From: Prostheceraeus crozeri
Lineage: Eukaryota; Platyhelminthes; Polycladida; Euryleptidae
DNA length: 64,000 nt
Direction: 5' to 3'
NCBI GenBank assembly: GCA_907163375.1
Contig: CAJQUW010012909.1
Coordinates: forward strand, 62,001 to 126,000
The translations under genes were made by a program, and so were the position numbers. Shown in pieces: positions 42,270 to 52,474 of the stretch (position 1 is the first letter of the stretch; every line of letters starts with the position of its first letter). Below the pieces are notes generated by a model. That model ran no database searches. It saw only the letters and a list, made by a program, of their open reading frames with translations, and was not told where the DNA came from.

Positions 42270-43110
42270 TATGACTTATTAATTCCTTAGGCCTATAAAC
42301 CAGAATTCAATCTATTTTTAAAAGTTCTGCAGCTTCTCATGTTGGTGGCCTACTCTTTGCATATAATACACCATTGAAAGAGATTGAAAGCTTTCAAATG
42401 ATATAGCGTATGTAGTATGTACCCATTCGATGAAAAAATCCTTATTGCATGCACTTGTATGCAACTGGAAAACTTCAAAGCATTTTTAAAGGACTAAGTT
42501 GCCAAGATTCGGAAAACTCTCAAAGTCAAAGTATCTTCCACCTCTCTCCCAGTGCGGAGCTATACCGTTAACCTCGATGAAACGATGGAAGAAGAGACAT
42601 TGTGGTTAAGTTGCGTTTGCGACGGGATCGCCTGAAACAGGTAAAGGAGCGCGAAAACAAACCATATGAGGAGAATAGAGACCTCATAGAGTCAAAGAGT
42701 AACATCACCCAAGCGAACTTCATGTTGTCTTCGAATTTATCGAACAGTTAACTTCGTGATAAGGAGACACTAATGCATGTGGAATCCGTAAGTAGCGTAA
42801 TCCGGAAATTTAGGCTGACAAGGATGGATGACCTCACTCATCTGAAAATGTTTCAAAGTGGGATTGTCAAGTATGTTGAGCTGCAATTTAATATTTTTTC
42901 TCTTTACATCACATTGGATACTCAGTTTTACAGTATAAATATATATATTTGTCGCAGAGGTGGGAAAATACTATTAGGTAGTGATGACATTGACGTCATA
43001 GGTTGACAACTGTAGCTAAAACATTATTCAGCGTGGGAGACTCCTATACTCATGCTTGCAAAAGAATTTTGAAAATAAATAAATTTCGAAGGATCAAAAT
43101 TGTTCTGATT
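42270..43110. other. Gene-free stretch
   Basis: No long frame or repeat recognised; short frames only. Confidence 0.45.
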
Positions 43111-43114
43111 TCAG

Positions 43115-43318
43115 ATCCCACCCTTCATTTTTATACAGTGTCTAAACCTCTATTTTTTACTAGATATTGGAAACGTGATCTCTCCGTTCAAAATATGAAT
43201 ATCGAAAGGATAAAAGATGTTCTGTCAATTTCTCCATCTCACCGTAAAGATTTTGAGATTCGAATGGTCATGGATTGGTTGAGAACCAAAGTAAATATCT
43301 TCAAGGATGTAAAAGACA
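43115..43318 (+). CDS. Possible host exon, 68 codons
   Basis: Bounded by an acceptor (gttctgatttcag ending 43114) and a donor (GTGAGT from 43319), with equal phases (codon split after base 1 at both ends). The translation includes RYWKRDLSVQNMNIERIKD and MVMDWLRTKVNIFKDV, which loosely recalls N-terminal regions of cyclic-nucleotide-binding-domain proteins. Tentative; it may be the only host coding sequence in the window. Confidence 0.35.
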
Positions 43319-43329
43319 GTGAGTGATCA

Positions 43330-44125
43330 TTTCCAATTTCACATATCGAATGCAAACTTTCAACCAACCAGTTTATGAAAATGATATTCTATTGATTTGA
43401 AATAATCCTAATAACATTAAAGCTGGACTCATTCATGATTCTTATAATACAATGCTATTACAATAAATCTCATCGTATTGTATTTGTATACTTACATGAA
43501 GTCTTCAGCAGTGCATACGAACTTTTGAGTGAGTGAGTGAGCGAACGGAGTTTTCAGCCGTTCACTGGTGAACGCGTGAACTGGGCGAACGGGATATTCC
43601 AGCCAGTGGCGAACGCGATTCGATTTTCGTGCTATTCCGAATCCTGCGACTAATGGCACGATTAATCGAAAATTGTGTGATTCTGAATATTTTGAGATTT
43701 TCTTAAATTCAGCGATAAGAAGGATTGTTAGTTTTGTTATTAATTTAATAATTTTCATTAAAATTGAGACTATGAGAACATAAGTCTTGAGAAGCAATTA
43801 TCAATAATCCACTATGAAGCATCTACTGAAATTTTAATCCTTAATCGTCTTTATTCTTTTTACAACTTTTTGCTTTCGTATTTTTGATATTCCATTATTT
43901 TTGATAGTTGAAAAGGGAGTAAAACATTTCAACATTTGTAGCCTGAGTAGAAAATGATTAAGTGCATTCGCAAATTATGCAGGTACTGTTTTCAAAACCT
44001 CTTGCATAAATTGTATTCAATCCACTCAGACTTTATGGATACATATAGCTTTAAAAATCAGCGGTGCATTATCATAGCAGAATGTCTTGAGACTATTTTC
44101 TCAGCTAGAGCTTCTTTTAATCAAG
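43330..44125. other. Gene-free stretch
   Basis: AT-rich. A short region (43540-43620) has repeated gcgaacg/gaacgcg words. No gene supported. Confidence 0.45.
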
Positions 44126-44129
44126 CGTT

Positions 44130-45188
44130 AATGCAGTGCAATTGGCAACGTACGATATGTCAAAAGCCTTCGATAGAATAAGATCTGACTTGATTATAAG
44201 GCGTCTCATGGAAACTCAAGTGCCTCGTCAATTTATTGCTTGGGTGGCAAACTACTTATTAGACAGACGGCAGTATATTTGCATCGATAATGCCTTAAGT
44301 GACATGTCTTGTGCTACGTCAGGAGTCCCTCAAAGATCAATAATTGGTCCATATCTATTTTTGTTAGTGATGGGATCCTTTGAATCACATAGCAGTGACA
44401 ATCTACTAATTAAGTTTGCTGATGATTGTACTTGGTGTTTCCCATTATGCATGTATGCGGATGGCGACAATGTGCATGTGTTATCAGAGCATCACCGATT
44501 TATCAACTGGTGTAAAGATATGGACCTCACTCTGAACCTATCGAAATGTAAGACAATGTCTGTGAGTAGCAGAAGTTCCTCTAATCCAATTGCTTTAAAC
44601 GGAGTTCAGCAGGTTTCCTCACTCAAACTTTTGGGTGTTACTTTTAGTTCTACTCTATCATGGAAATTGCATTTTGATAATGTGATACTGTCGGCTTCAA
44701 GGAAACTGTATGGATTGAGCAAGCTTAGAAGCTTTGTGACAAAGAGTGATCTCATACGCTTATACAATTCAACTGTAAGGATTTCGCTGGAATATGCTAA
44801 CCCCTTGTTCACGAACATTACTGCCAACGACAAGTCTCGGTTATGCAAAGTTCAAAATCGTTTTCATCGATTGTTATGTGGGACTGATTGTACCAGTGTG
44901 TGCCTGCCCTCTTTAGACCTTCGTCGACATAAGCAGACATTAAAGCTTTTTCGCAAAAACCTTTCTCCCAAACACGTCCTTCATCGACTTTTGCCGCAGA
45001 GATCGACACGAACAAATAGGTTTCTCTTCCCCATCACAAAAAGTGCATATCGGAGAACTGCTTTTGTCGCTTATTGTGTTTCTTTCTATAATAATGATGT
45101 TGTGCGTTAATGACTTGTACCGACCCATTACATATGACTTGTAATTTTGATTTCAATTTGGAAAATATAAACATTTATTATTATTGAT
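44130..45188 (+). mobile_element. 5'-truncated LINE (CR1/jockey-type)
   Basis: Begins inside the RT palm (YDMSKAFDRIRSDL) and runs to a 3' tail attattattgatg, the same style of 3' microsatellite as the minus-strand LINE. Different subfamily from that one judging by protein divergence. Confidence 0.8.
44136..45110 (+). pseudogene. LINE reverse transcriptase C-terminal two-thirds
   Basis: Motifs SKAFDRIRSDL, GVPQRSIIGPYLF, LIKFADDCTW (catalytic FADD) and LKLLGVTFSSTLSW, then the connection region. Open for 324 codons but 5'-truncated, without start. Confidence 0.85.
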
Positions 45189-45269
45189 GAGATATGGTTA
45201 CATATTCTCTCAAACAGTGAATGATAAACTAGCATAACTGCTTCACAAAAATAGAATAACCGGGAAAAA

Positions 45270-45430
45270 ACAAACTAGGGTTCCAAAAAATAGAATAATT
45301 TTCATGCTTCTCACGAACAAAGCAATAAAGTTAGTATTTGGTGGCTGAACCCTTGACGCTGATCACTGCTTGTATTCCCCAGGCACGGAGTCAACTGGGT
45401 ACACGAGCACGTTCATGAACGATTAGTGAT
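45270..45430 (-). pseudogene. Tc1-like transposase C-terminal remnant
   Basis: On the minus strand the last ~20 codons read RAWGIQAVISVKGSATKY then stop, the characteristic Tc1-family ending. An in-frame stop lies just before it. A likely terminal repeat (ggttccaaaaaatagaat) follows at about 45275. Confidence 0.6.
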
Positions 45431-45566
45431 GTGGGGTTAGTCGAACCACTAAAGATGAGACACTTTGAACATGGTTCATAGTGTCCCATTTCGTATTTTC
45501 TTCCATTCATATTCTCTTTTATTGAATGAACAAGTAATTTACAAGTTTTGACATGTGATTATGCTA

Positions 45567-45731
45567 CAAATTTATTTCCAGGTGAGGGAAGCCCAAAGAA
45601 GAAGAGACTCTTCTGTCAAGAAATGTCATTCGCCTGACGATGACTGGCTGGGCCGGTCGAAAGGCCTCGCTTATTAAAGCACTATAGCCAACAACGGTGT
45701 TTTTCGGGCTTCCCTCACCTGGAAATAAATA
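45567..45731. repeat. 165-bp palindromic element with hammerhead-like core
   Basis: Perfect ~25-bp inverted ends (atttatttccaggtgaggg... and its complement). Inside, CTGACGA (45634-45640), a 6-bp stem GACTGG/CCGGTC and GAAA (45659-45662) resemble a hammerhead core with one extra U, as found in Penelope-like and retrozyme repeats. No coding. Confidence 0.6.
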
Positions 45732-45734
45732 TGG

Positions 45735-46209
45735 TTCACTCTAGTCCATTATTTGCTGGAATGCTAGAAATTGCTCAACAATGCTATCAAATTGACTATT
45801 TAGAAATGTTTGAGCAGCTTATAATTCGTTTTTTTGTGCGCTGTAATTCTTTTCGATAATAAATCACCAGGGTAACATGGCGAAGAATCAACATTGATAG
45901 AAATTAATTGATGAGGTGATATAAATCAGTGTTCTCAATCAAAATGATGTGAGTTTGAATACACTGGAACCTCCATTGCCGGTCAAACAAATTGAATTAT
46001 TATAAATGCTTCTTACTTTGGTTTTTGACAATTTCTCAGTTTTTGTCTAGGCCTACTCGTGTCTTACATATGTCTACATATGCAATTCTCAATGCCTACA
46101 GACATGCTCTTGTTGATCACAATGATAAATGTGATATTGTGCATCAATACATTTATCTTACGAATACTCTTCTATTATGAATAATGCTATTAATCTTAGA
46201 ACTTTGATG
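45735..46209. other. Gene-free flank left of element C
   Basis: Ordinary AT-rich sequence. The last six bases (46204-46209, ttgatg) are the predicted target duplication of element C; the other copy lies outside the window. Confidence 0.5.
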
Positions 46210-46652
46210 AGTAGTATATAGTGTGACATCCGGCGCGACGCTTCGCTTCGCTTTGCTTCGCTTCGCTTGCGCCGGATGTCACACTTTTGCGGGTTTTTTC
46301 AAAAAATCAAAATTTCAAAAATTTCAAAAATTTAGGTAGACTTCAAATTTCACATGGCCGAAGGTCGAAGGGCGAAAATTTAAGCGTTTTTAAAAATACC
46401 CAATTTTCAAATTTTTCAAAATCTCAAAATTTGAGAATTACAATTTTACACCCGCCCTTAAAATCATGACCGTTCCAGGACACCGAAAAAATCATAAAAG
46501 TTAAGAATCTCAAAATTTGAGAATTACAATTTTCACCCCCAAAATCATGACCGTTCAAGGACAGCGAAAATCATAAAAGTTGAGAATTTCAAATTCATGA
46601 ATTTTATCCATCTTTCAGGTTTTTAAAATATATCATGTGACTAATAATATTT
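46210..46652 (+). repeat. Left terminal inverted repeat of element C
   Basis: 46589-46652 is the reverse complement of 63938-64000 with few mismatches (tcaaattcatgaattttatcc, caggtttttaaaatat, catgtgacta). The outer part has the 17-bp-stem hairpin and two related copies of a tcataaaagtt / aatctcaaaatttgag segment (46430-46520). Confidence 0.88.
46220..46285. repeat. Terminal hairpin with CTTCG repeats in the loop
   Basis: Perfect 17-bp arms: AGTGTGACATCCGGCGC (46220-46236) and its complement (46269-46285). The loop is a run of cttcg units. Ten bp from the element end, far more GC-rich than its surroundings. Could serve terminal-protein priming or integrase recognition; inference. Confidence 0.9.
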
Positions 46653-46659
46653 CTTTAAT

Positions 46660-46735
46660 AGGGGAAGAAACAAAAGTGGAAGAAACAGCAAGAATATATC
46701 CTTCAATATCATATGAACGTAGTTCTGCTACCCCC
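46660..46735 (+). pseudogene. 5' fragment of the membrane-protein gene next to the left TIR
   Basis: Reads EETKVEETARIYPSISYERS, matching the start of the gene at 60809-61528, plus about 15 bp of its upstream region. No ATG (ggg in place). Orientation is inward from the TIR. Confidence 0.8.
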
Positions 46736-46782
46736 TCCCTTCTGTCTTCTAGGGGTCCCTTAAGAAATTTTTTTATTATAAA

Positions 46783-47268
46783 ATGAGCAACATAAATAAG
46801 TTTTTTAAATTATATGGAACGCAAACTACGACAAATTTCGACCTAAAGAAAATGGCAAATGAATTAGGAATAAAGAATTTTCATGTTCTAATGAGAGACG
46901 AATTACAATTCCTAAAAAATAAGCCAACAGGAACCTTCAGTTCCCGGAACAAAGTTCCATCAATAACTGTAAATTTCGTAACCAATCTCCATACGTCAGA
47001 TGAAAAAGGCGTACATTGGTCAGCAGGTATGTCTAATAAAAATGGAGATAATTACTATTTTGACTCATACGGTCTTCCACCTACAAACGAAGTTAAAAAA
47101 TTACTTGAAAATGGAACTTATAATACATTTCAAATTCAAAAACCGGGAACTACTTACTGTGGTCAATTATGTCTTTATGTTTTATTTAAATTACAAAAAG
47201 GAGTATCATTTCTTGATATTATGTTAGAATTGAATAATAAAAATAATAATAATAATAATGATAATTAA
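46783..47268 (+). CDS. Adenain-like cysteine protease, 161 aa
   Basis: His78 (GVHWSAG), Asp94 (YYFDSYGLPP), Gln119 and Cys126 (TTYCGQLCLYVLF) in the adenovirus-protease order. N-terminus (YGTQTTTNFDL) resembles a stretch of the ORF at 61473-61703 (YDKQTTTYFDL). C-terminal Asn run is from an AAT microsatellite. Convergent with the integrase gene (4-bp gap). Start in TATAAAATG context. Contains a GC-rich hairpin at 46930-46944. Confidence 0.85.
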   Translation: MSNINKFFKLYGTQTTTNFDLKKMANELGIKNFHVLMRDELQFLKNKPTGTFSSRNKVPSITVNFVTNLHTSDEKGVHWSAGMSNKNGDNYYFDSYGLPPTNEVKKLLENGTYNTFQIQKPGTTYCGQLCLYVLFKLQKGVSFLDIMLELNNKNNNNNNDN

Positions 47269-47272
47269 AAAG

Positions 47273-48595
47273 CTAAAGCTCAGTTCGTTGTAATTCATTT
47301 TGATAAAAACGACCTCTGATATCCTCATTATCTAAATCTTTAATTTCATAAGTAAACGGATAACTTTGATTTATTTTAGAAATTTCAAATATCTCTTTCG
47401 TCCAGTATCCGACGAAGCCTTTTTCAAATTTATTCTTATATTTAAATATTCTAACTCTATCTCCAATTTTAAATTTCGGCTTAAGTTTCTGCAAATTCGG
47501 ATTACTCTCATTCAAATTATTATTCTCGAATATTTTTTTTCTTATCAAATCAGGGTCGACAGAAGCATTCTTTGGAGTTTCTTCAATACCAGAATGAACT
47601 TTATTATTGTACTGCTCTACAACTCCTGGTAATATCCTCAACCATTTCTGATTTCCTTGCTGAGTAAACTTTTTGAAAATTTTATTTTTTAACGTCCGAT
47701 TAAATCTTTCTATCACTACAGCTTTTCCAGCGTTTTCAGTTGAATAAACAATTTCAAATAGTGGCTGAACGTTTCTGTTATAAAATTCCGATCCTTTATC
47801 AACAAACAATTTTTTTGGCTTTCTATTACTTTCTTTAAAGATTTCTTCAAACGCATATTTAACTGAAAGACCACTTTTATTTTTTAAAGGCTTTACCCAA
47901 GCATATCGTGTATATAAATCTATAACGGTCAATGCGTATTTGTAGTCCCTTTCATTCGGCATATGAATAAGATCAGCACTCCAAATATCATCTTTATTAA
48001 ATACTTTTACTTTCAATAAATATTTAGGCCTTCTGTATTCTTTATGAATTTCGGAGGCGTAGGTTCGAGCGTTGCTCTCAGACAGCTTTGCTGTCGTTTC
48101 ATTTAAACCCTGACCGAATAATATTTTAGCTTGTAAAGCTTTCTTAACAAACATTCTTTCAATTTTTTCTCTAAATGTAGGATTTTGAATACTATCTAAT
48201 TCTTGAATCATCTTCTTATCAGCTGCATGTCGAGAACTTAGATCATGATTTCGATAAGCTAAATCATCCCTGTAAGCTGCGGCATCTACTCTATTTATTG
48301 GTTCTTCACCTGGTTTCGGATTATTATTCTCATCTAGTCTTATATCTAATCGAGTTCCTGGACCAGTATATGAATGACCAGGAAGATGTTTTTCTTTCGA
48401 ATATTTACTCCAAATAAATCCAGGAAAGTTTTCTAATGTTTTTTGTATGTCACCACCGAAGTGGTATGGAACTTTGTTCTTGTCACCTCCAATATGCTGA
48501 CAATTTGAGTTTTTATTTTTGCTTAATAGATAATTCAATAAATCTAAATTAGAAATTTTTAATTTAGTTAAATTTTCGGAATTTGTAGAATTCAT
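47273..48595 (-). CDS. Integrase with N-terminal phospholipase-A2-like domain, 440 aa
   Basis: Residues 70-160: LPGHSYTGPGTRLD (calcium loop YxGPG), then VDAAAYRDDLAY where parvovirus VP1u-type PLA2 has HDxxY; the catalytic His is Asp110 here. Residues 175-440: integrase with D208 (WSADL), D266 (FVDKGSEF) and E296 (VIERFNRT) and an SH3-like FKIGDRVRIFKY, no chromodomain. One continuous frame. In Polintons and parvoviruses PLA2 domains sit on minor capsid proteins for membrane escape; fusion to integrase is unusual and the His loss suggests a non-enzymatic role. A GACAGC-TTT-GCTGTC hairpin marks the join (48082-48096). Confidence 0.85.
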   Translation of the reverse strand: MNSTNSENLTKLKISNLDLLNYLLSKNKNSNCQHIGGDKNKVPYHFGGDIQKTLENFPGFIWSKYSKEKHLPGHSYTGPGTRLDIRLDENNNPKPGEEPINRVDAAAYRDDLAYRNHDLSSRHAADKKMIQELDSIQNPTFREKIERMFVKKALQAKILFGQGLNETTAKLSESNARTYASEIHKEYRRPKYLLKVKVFNKDDIWSADLIHMPNERDYKYALTVIDLYTRYAWVKPLKNKSGLSVKYAFEEIFKESNRKPKKLFVDKGSEFYNRNVQPLFEIVYSTENAGKAVVIERFNRTLKNKIFKKFTQQGNQKWLRILPGVVEQYNNKVHSGIEETPKNASVDPDLIRKKIFENNNLNESNPNLQKLKPKFKIGDRVRIFKYKNKFEKGFVGYWTKEIFEISKINQSYPFTYEIKDLDNEDIRGRFYQNELQRTEL

Positions 48596-48665
48596 TTTAA
48601 AAGATAAAAAAAATTAAAAAGATAAAATAAATGTTTTACCTTATGGACCAAAAGTCCTGAGGTTA

Positions 48666-49148
48666 TTACCGAATCATACTAGGACTTAGATATATTCCAG
48701 AACCATCCTTAGTTTCTTTAATTTCAATTAAATCATCAACATTGTGGAGAATATTTTTAAGAACTCGTTTTCCTTCATCAACTAATTTTAATTTACTAAT
48801 AAAATTATCTACTACTCCTTCACCCCTAGCAACTTTCTCTAACTCTCTATTATGTCGTTTTTGTTCTTCTAATGCTGCCTTCTCTGATTTATTTTTATTT
48901 ACTGCTTGGACAATACCAGCTGTCCCACCTGCAACACTTCCTGCTGCAGCTATGCCACCTATTATTAGTGGAATTAATGGGAGAATCCCGCCATTCTTTT
49001 CTTCTTGTAATTGAATATTCTCTATCATTGGTTTACTTATGTAATACTTTTTTTTGTTAATCGTAATAGTTTTAGGGGTATTTTTGTCAACAATATTACG
49101 TAATTTTAATTCAACAGTTTTATTATTATTACTTTTCGCTTGCGACAT
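48666..49148 (-). CDS. Minor virion-type protein with GG-led hydrophobic segment, 160 aa
   Basis: NGGILPLIPLIIGGIAAAG at about 53-71 is a hydrophobic glycine-rich segment following a possible protease site (NGG-I). Then a charged helix (EQKRHNRELEKV). Pattern known for small Polinton capsid-associated proteins with membrane-active helices. ATG in TTATTAAAAATG context. Function inferred. Confidence 0.65.
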   Translation of the reverse strand: MSQAKSNNNKTVELKLRNIVDKNTPKTITINKKKYYISKPMIENIQLQEEKNGGILPLIPLIIGGIAAAGSVAGGTAGIVQAVNKNKSEKAALEEQKRHNRELEKVARGEGVVDNFISKLKLVDEGKRVLKNILHNVDDLIEIKETKDGSGIYLSPSMIR

Positions 49149-49347
49149 TTTTAATAAAAAAATTTTAAGTTATCAAAAATTTTAATCTATTCTAGTTATG
49201 AATAAATTATAAGTTAAGAATTTTTTTAATCTATTCTAGTTATGAAAAATTTTAAGTTACCAAAAAATTTTAAGTTACCAAAAATTTTAATCTATTCTAG
49301 TTATGAAAAAATTTTAATTAACTTATCGGAGCGAAGCTCCTCTGGCT

Positions 49348-50681
49348 TTAGCCTATCCTTACCATCTTTCCATTAAGAATTTCAATAGAATATTTTACAT
49401 CTTCTAGCAATAAACCATAAGCCATCAATGAAGTTGTGGAATCTTTCTTTTCAATATTAATTGTTACATCACAACCATTTTTAATAATATCTTCAGATTG
49501 TGCACTTAAATCGAAACAGAAAATTGGATATAAATGTCTCCAATCTCCAGGAGTTAATTGTGGTTCAACTCCAAATTCTGTACAAAGTTTTCGATAACAA
49601 TCATATCCTTCCATAAATTGATTATTGGTATCATCGAATCTTAATGGATCAATTGGATATCGAGTTTGATTTAATGAAACTTGTAAACTTCGAATTGTAT
49701 TAATATGAAAAATATTATTGTTCTTATCAAAACTTGGAGAATTATTTCTTTGAAATGTTAGTAATAAATATCTTGGGGTATTCGCAGTTCTAGTAAAATG
49801 CCAGTTAAATCTTTGTTCGGAAAAAGTTACTGAACTAGCAGTACGCTTTAGAAAATTTACTGGAATTGGTTTGTTAGTATTTAATCTTTTTGCAATAGCT
49901 GTTTCAACCTCTAAACTAGGAGTAATATGCGTAATCCACCATTCAAGTCTATCAATTTTTAAATATGCTTTTTTCCCAGTCTTACCAAAAAAGATTAATT
50001 CATTATTTGCCGTACGATGAATTATTAATTTAAATTTAAATTGATATGATATTTTGTCATAATCTAAGTATCCGAATAATGGAGACAATGACCAATTTAC
50101 TGTCTGCTTACTTTTCTTGTTAAATTCACGTCTTTCTTTATATGCATCATTATTTGTTTTATTTAAATGTTTTGCAATATTTTCTACATCTTTCGCAATT
50201 CCTGCTGCATCTGTTCCAGCGTGAGTTAAATCATCAACAATTATACCATCATTAGTATCAGGAAACCAACCTCGATTTCATACTTTTTATTATTTTCACC
50301 AATTGTTATAAATCTAAGCATTGTATCAATTACACCTGGGGAATCACTTATTGTTTCTATATTTTGAGTTGCAACATCTAAACGCATTTGTGTAAATAAT
50401 CTTGGAAAAAAATTATTTTCTAGTGTAATATTATCGGTATCTGGTAATGGTGTTGTAAAATTAGCATCACTATATAAAGAATATTCACAGTGTAAAAATG
50501 AATCAGGTAAATATAAATAACTCTGCTGATTATCAACTTCAAAAATTAAATCACCTCCAGTATTTACTCTACTGGAAGATCCGGGATTCATAGCAATTCT
50601 TATATAGTCATTCTTTTTTTGATTGTAACTGACGAACGGAGGATCGTCTAATCTAAATTTATTTTCGATAAGCGAAGACAT
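49348..50681 (-). pseudogene. Candidate major capsid protein, one frameshift
   Basis: Frames 50241-50681 (MSSLIENKFRLDDPPFVSYN; EVDNQQSYLYLPDSFLHCEY) and 49348-50088 (VNWSLSPLFGY earlier in frame; IHRTANNELIFFG; DWRHLYPIFCFDLS) belong to one gene of about 445 codons. The frame changes near 50265-50275; no stop separates the second frame back to that point. Same type as capsid-family genes next to minor virion genes in related elements. Beta-rich; jelly roll expected but not verified. The shift may be real or an assembly error. Confidence 0.7.
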
Positions 50682-50807
50682 TTTTATAAAAAATTATTTG
50701 ACTTTTTGTTTTTTCTCACAGACAGAAAAAATTCTGCTAAAATAGTTTTACTAAAAAAAATTTTACTAAAAAATTTTACTAAAAAAAATTTTACTAAAAA
50801 ATATATT

Positions 50808-51329
50808 TTAGAATTTTGCTAGACCAGCTCCGCTACAGCTTTGCTGGTTAAACCGAAGGTTGCTACTCACGCCATTTCCTCTTATTTCTTCAATTGTTTT
50901 TTCATTATGTTTACTATCACCCTCTACAGCTATGTTAGCAATTTTATTTTTTGTTTCATCTGAAAGTTTTTTTAATTTTTTTAGTTCTTCAGAATCATTC
51001 CTAAGTTTACGAATAGCTTCTAGTTGTTTTAATTCGTTTTGAGACTTAACAGCATTTGATATTGCACTAGCTGTACTACCTATAGCAGCTGCTCCTTTTG
51101 CAGCAGATGTAATCAAATCTTTATTATTTTTAATTAAGTTAACGATACTACCAATACCAGAAAAGATGCCATCTCCTTCTTTTTGGACGGCACCTGCGGT
51201 GCCTAGGAACTTTTGTGTTCCGACAGTTTCTACACTATCATAATGGTACACAGGTTTCATAGATGGTTCATGAGCAATTTTATTATTTGATGCAAAATGT
51301 TTAAGATTGTGTTTATAAATTATAGGCAT
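50808..51329 (-). CDS. Minor virion-type protein, 173 aa
   Basis: Central hydrophobic/alanine-glycine segment (ITSAAKGAAAIGSTASAISN) after GIFSGIGSIVNLIK, then a charged coiled coil (ELKQLEAIRKLRNDSEELKK). Probably membrane-active capsid component like the 160-aa protein. Contains a GC-rich hairpin GGCACC-TGC-GGTGCC (51189-51203) inserted in frame. ATG in CCTAAAAAATG context. Confidence 0.6.
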   Translation of the reverse strand: MPIIYKHNLKHFASNNKIAHEPSMKPVYHYDSVETVGTQKFLGTAGAVQKEGDGIFSGIGSIVNLIKNNKDLITSAAKGAAAIGSTASAISNAVKSQNELKQLEAIRKLRNDSEELKKLKKLSDETKNKIANIAVEGDSKHNEKTIEEIRGNGVSSNLRFNQQSCSGAGLAKF

Positions 51330-51461
51330 TTTTTAGGATTAAATTTGACTTTTGGGAAAAAATATTTACGATCGGCTAAAACCTCGAGGAGCTTCGCTCC
51401 GATTGGTTAGTAACCTGAGGAGCTTCGCTCCGATCGGCTAAAGCCTCTGAACAAAGTTCTA

Positions 51462-52349
51462 TTAAGATTTACGTTTGTGAATGGACAACAACTTCGAGAT
51501 AACTTTATTAATTGCCTGTTGCACTTTATCTATTGCGTCAAGCAGCGTGTGATGTACTTTAATTTCTCTTCTATTAACTTGCATTTTCTGCTGATTAATC
51601 TTCAATGCCGTTTTAAGAGCATTTAACTTAATTTTAAGAACATCTAATTGTCTTTTAACAGAATCTAACTGTTCTTTATTTTCTTTAGAGTTTTCTTGTA
51701 AATTTTTCTTTAATTCATTTTCTAAATTGATTTTAAGAGTTTTCATTTTATCAACTTTTTCATTAAGTGAGTTTACTTCATTTATTATTCTATTCATCTT
51801 TTTCATTTGTTGAGTAATTTTAGAACTCAATTCATCAACACTTTTTTGGAATGTAGTTTGTAACTGCTTTAAATTTTTTTTAATTCTTTCAGGTAGTTTT
51901 TCTATTTCATCTTCTAATTGTTCTTTTAACATTTTTATCTGATGTTTATTTTTAATGACTGCAGATTTTAAATTTATAGAAAGTAATATTAAAATTTTTG
52001 ATTGTTCAGAAATCTTTTTAAAAAGTTTTGCTATATCTGCTTCTAGCTCTCTATCCTTTTTATCAAGTTTTGATAATTTTTCGTTTAATGATTTGTCATT
52101 AAGTTTAAGCAACTTCAATTCATTCATCAGTGGTACTAAAACATCGTTTATATATTTTTCTTTTAAGTCATTGATTTGTGCATCAACATATTGTTTATTT
52201 GTTAACTCTGTATTTTGTTGTGGAAGAATAGAAAGATGCAATGGACCAGATAAAACGTCTCCAGTTTTCATAATATAATTTTCTATCTCTATTTCTAATT
52301 CACGATTATTCGGGATATATGCACCTCCACCAACATTTGGTAACATCAT
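51462..52349 (-). CDS. Coiled-coil fibre-like protein with tail-fibre motif, 295 aa
   Basis: Residues 25-60 read YIMKTGDVLSGPLHLSILPQ then TNKQYVDAQI, the M-TGD-(M/L)SG-L ... P ... T-KQYVD pattern of phage tail fibres and adhesins. The rest (60-275) is nearly uninterrupted coiled coil, ending in basic HKRKS. Likely a trimeric spike or stalk on the virion. No receptor-binding head is evident. Start at 52349 or the adjacent ATG 52346. Confidence 0.7.
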   Translation of the reverse strand: MMLPNVGGGAYIPNNRELEIEIENYIMKTGDVLSGPLHLSILPQQNTELTNKQYVDAQINDLKEKYINDVLVPLMNELKLLKLNDKSLNEKLSKLDKKDRELEADIAKLFKKISEQSKILILLSINLKSAVIKNKHQIKMLKEQLEDEIEKLPERIKKNLKQLQTTFQKSVDELSSKITQQMKKMNRIINEVNSLNEKVDKMKTLKINLENELKKNLQENSKENKEQLDSVKRQLDVLKIKLNALKTALKINQQKMQVNRREIKVHHTLLDAIDKVQQAINKVISKLLSIHKRKS

Positions 52350-52352
52350 TTT

Positions 52353-52470
52353 TTAACAATAAAAAAATAAAATTTTTTCTAATAAAAATAAAATTTTTTC
52401 TAATAAAAATAAAAAAATAAAATTTTTTCTAATAAAAATAAAAAAATAAAATTTTTTCTAATAAAAATAA
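52353..52470. repeat. Tandem ataaaaataaaattttttcta repeats, divergent promoter region
   Basis: Four or five copies of a 25-40 bp A/T unit fill the space between divergent genes 51462-52349 and 52475-53806. No other signal. Confidence 0.8.
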
Positions 52471-52474
52471 AAAA

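Noticed and set aside
43492..43797. 101-aa minus-strand frame with hydrophobic start
   Set aside because: AT-rich chance frame over a gcgaacg-repeat region; no family resemblance.
47273..48595. Two separate genes (PLA2-like and integrase) instead of a fusion
   Set aside because: There is a single uninterrupted frame with no internal ATG in the A-run start context used by other genes; left as a check in the findings.
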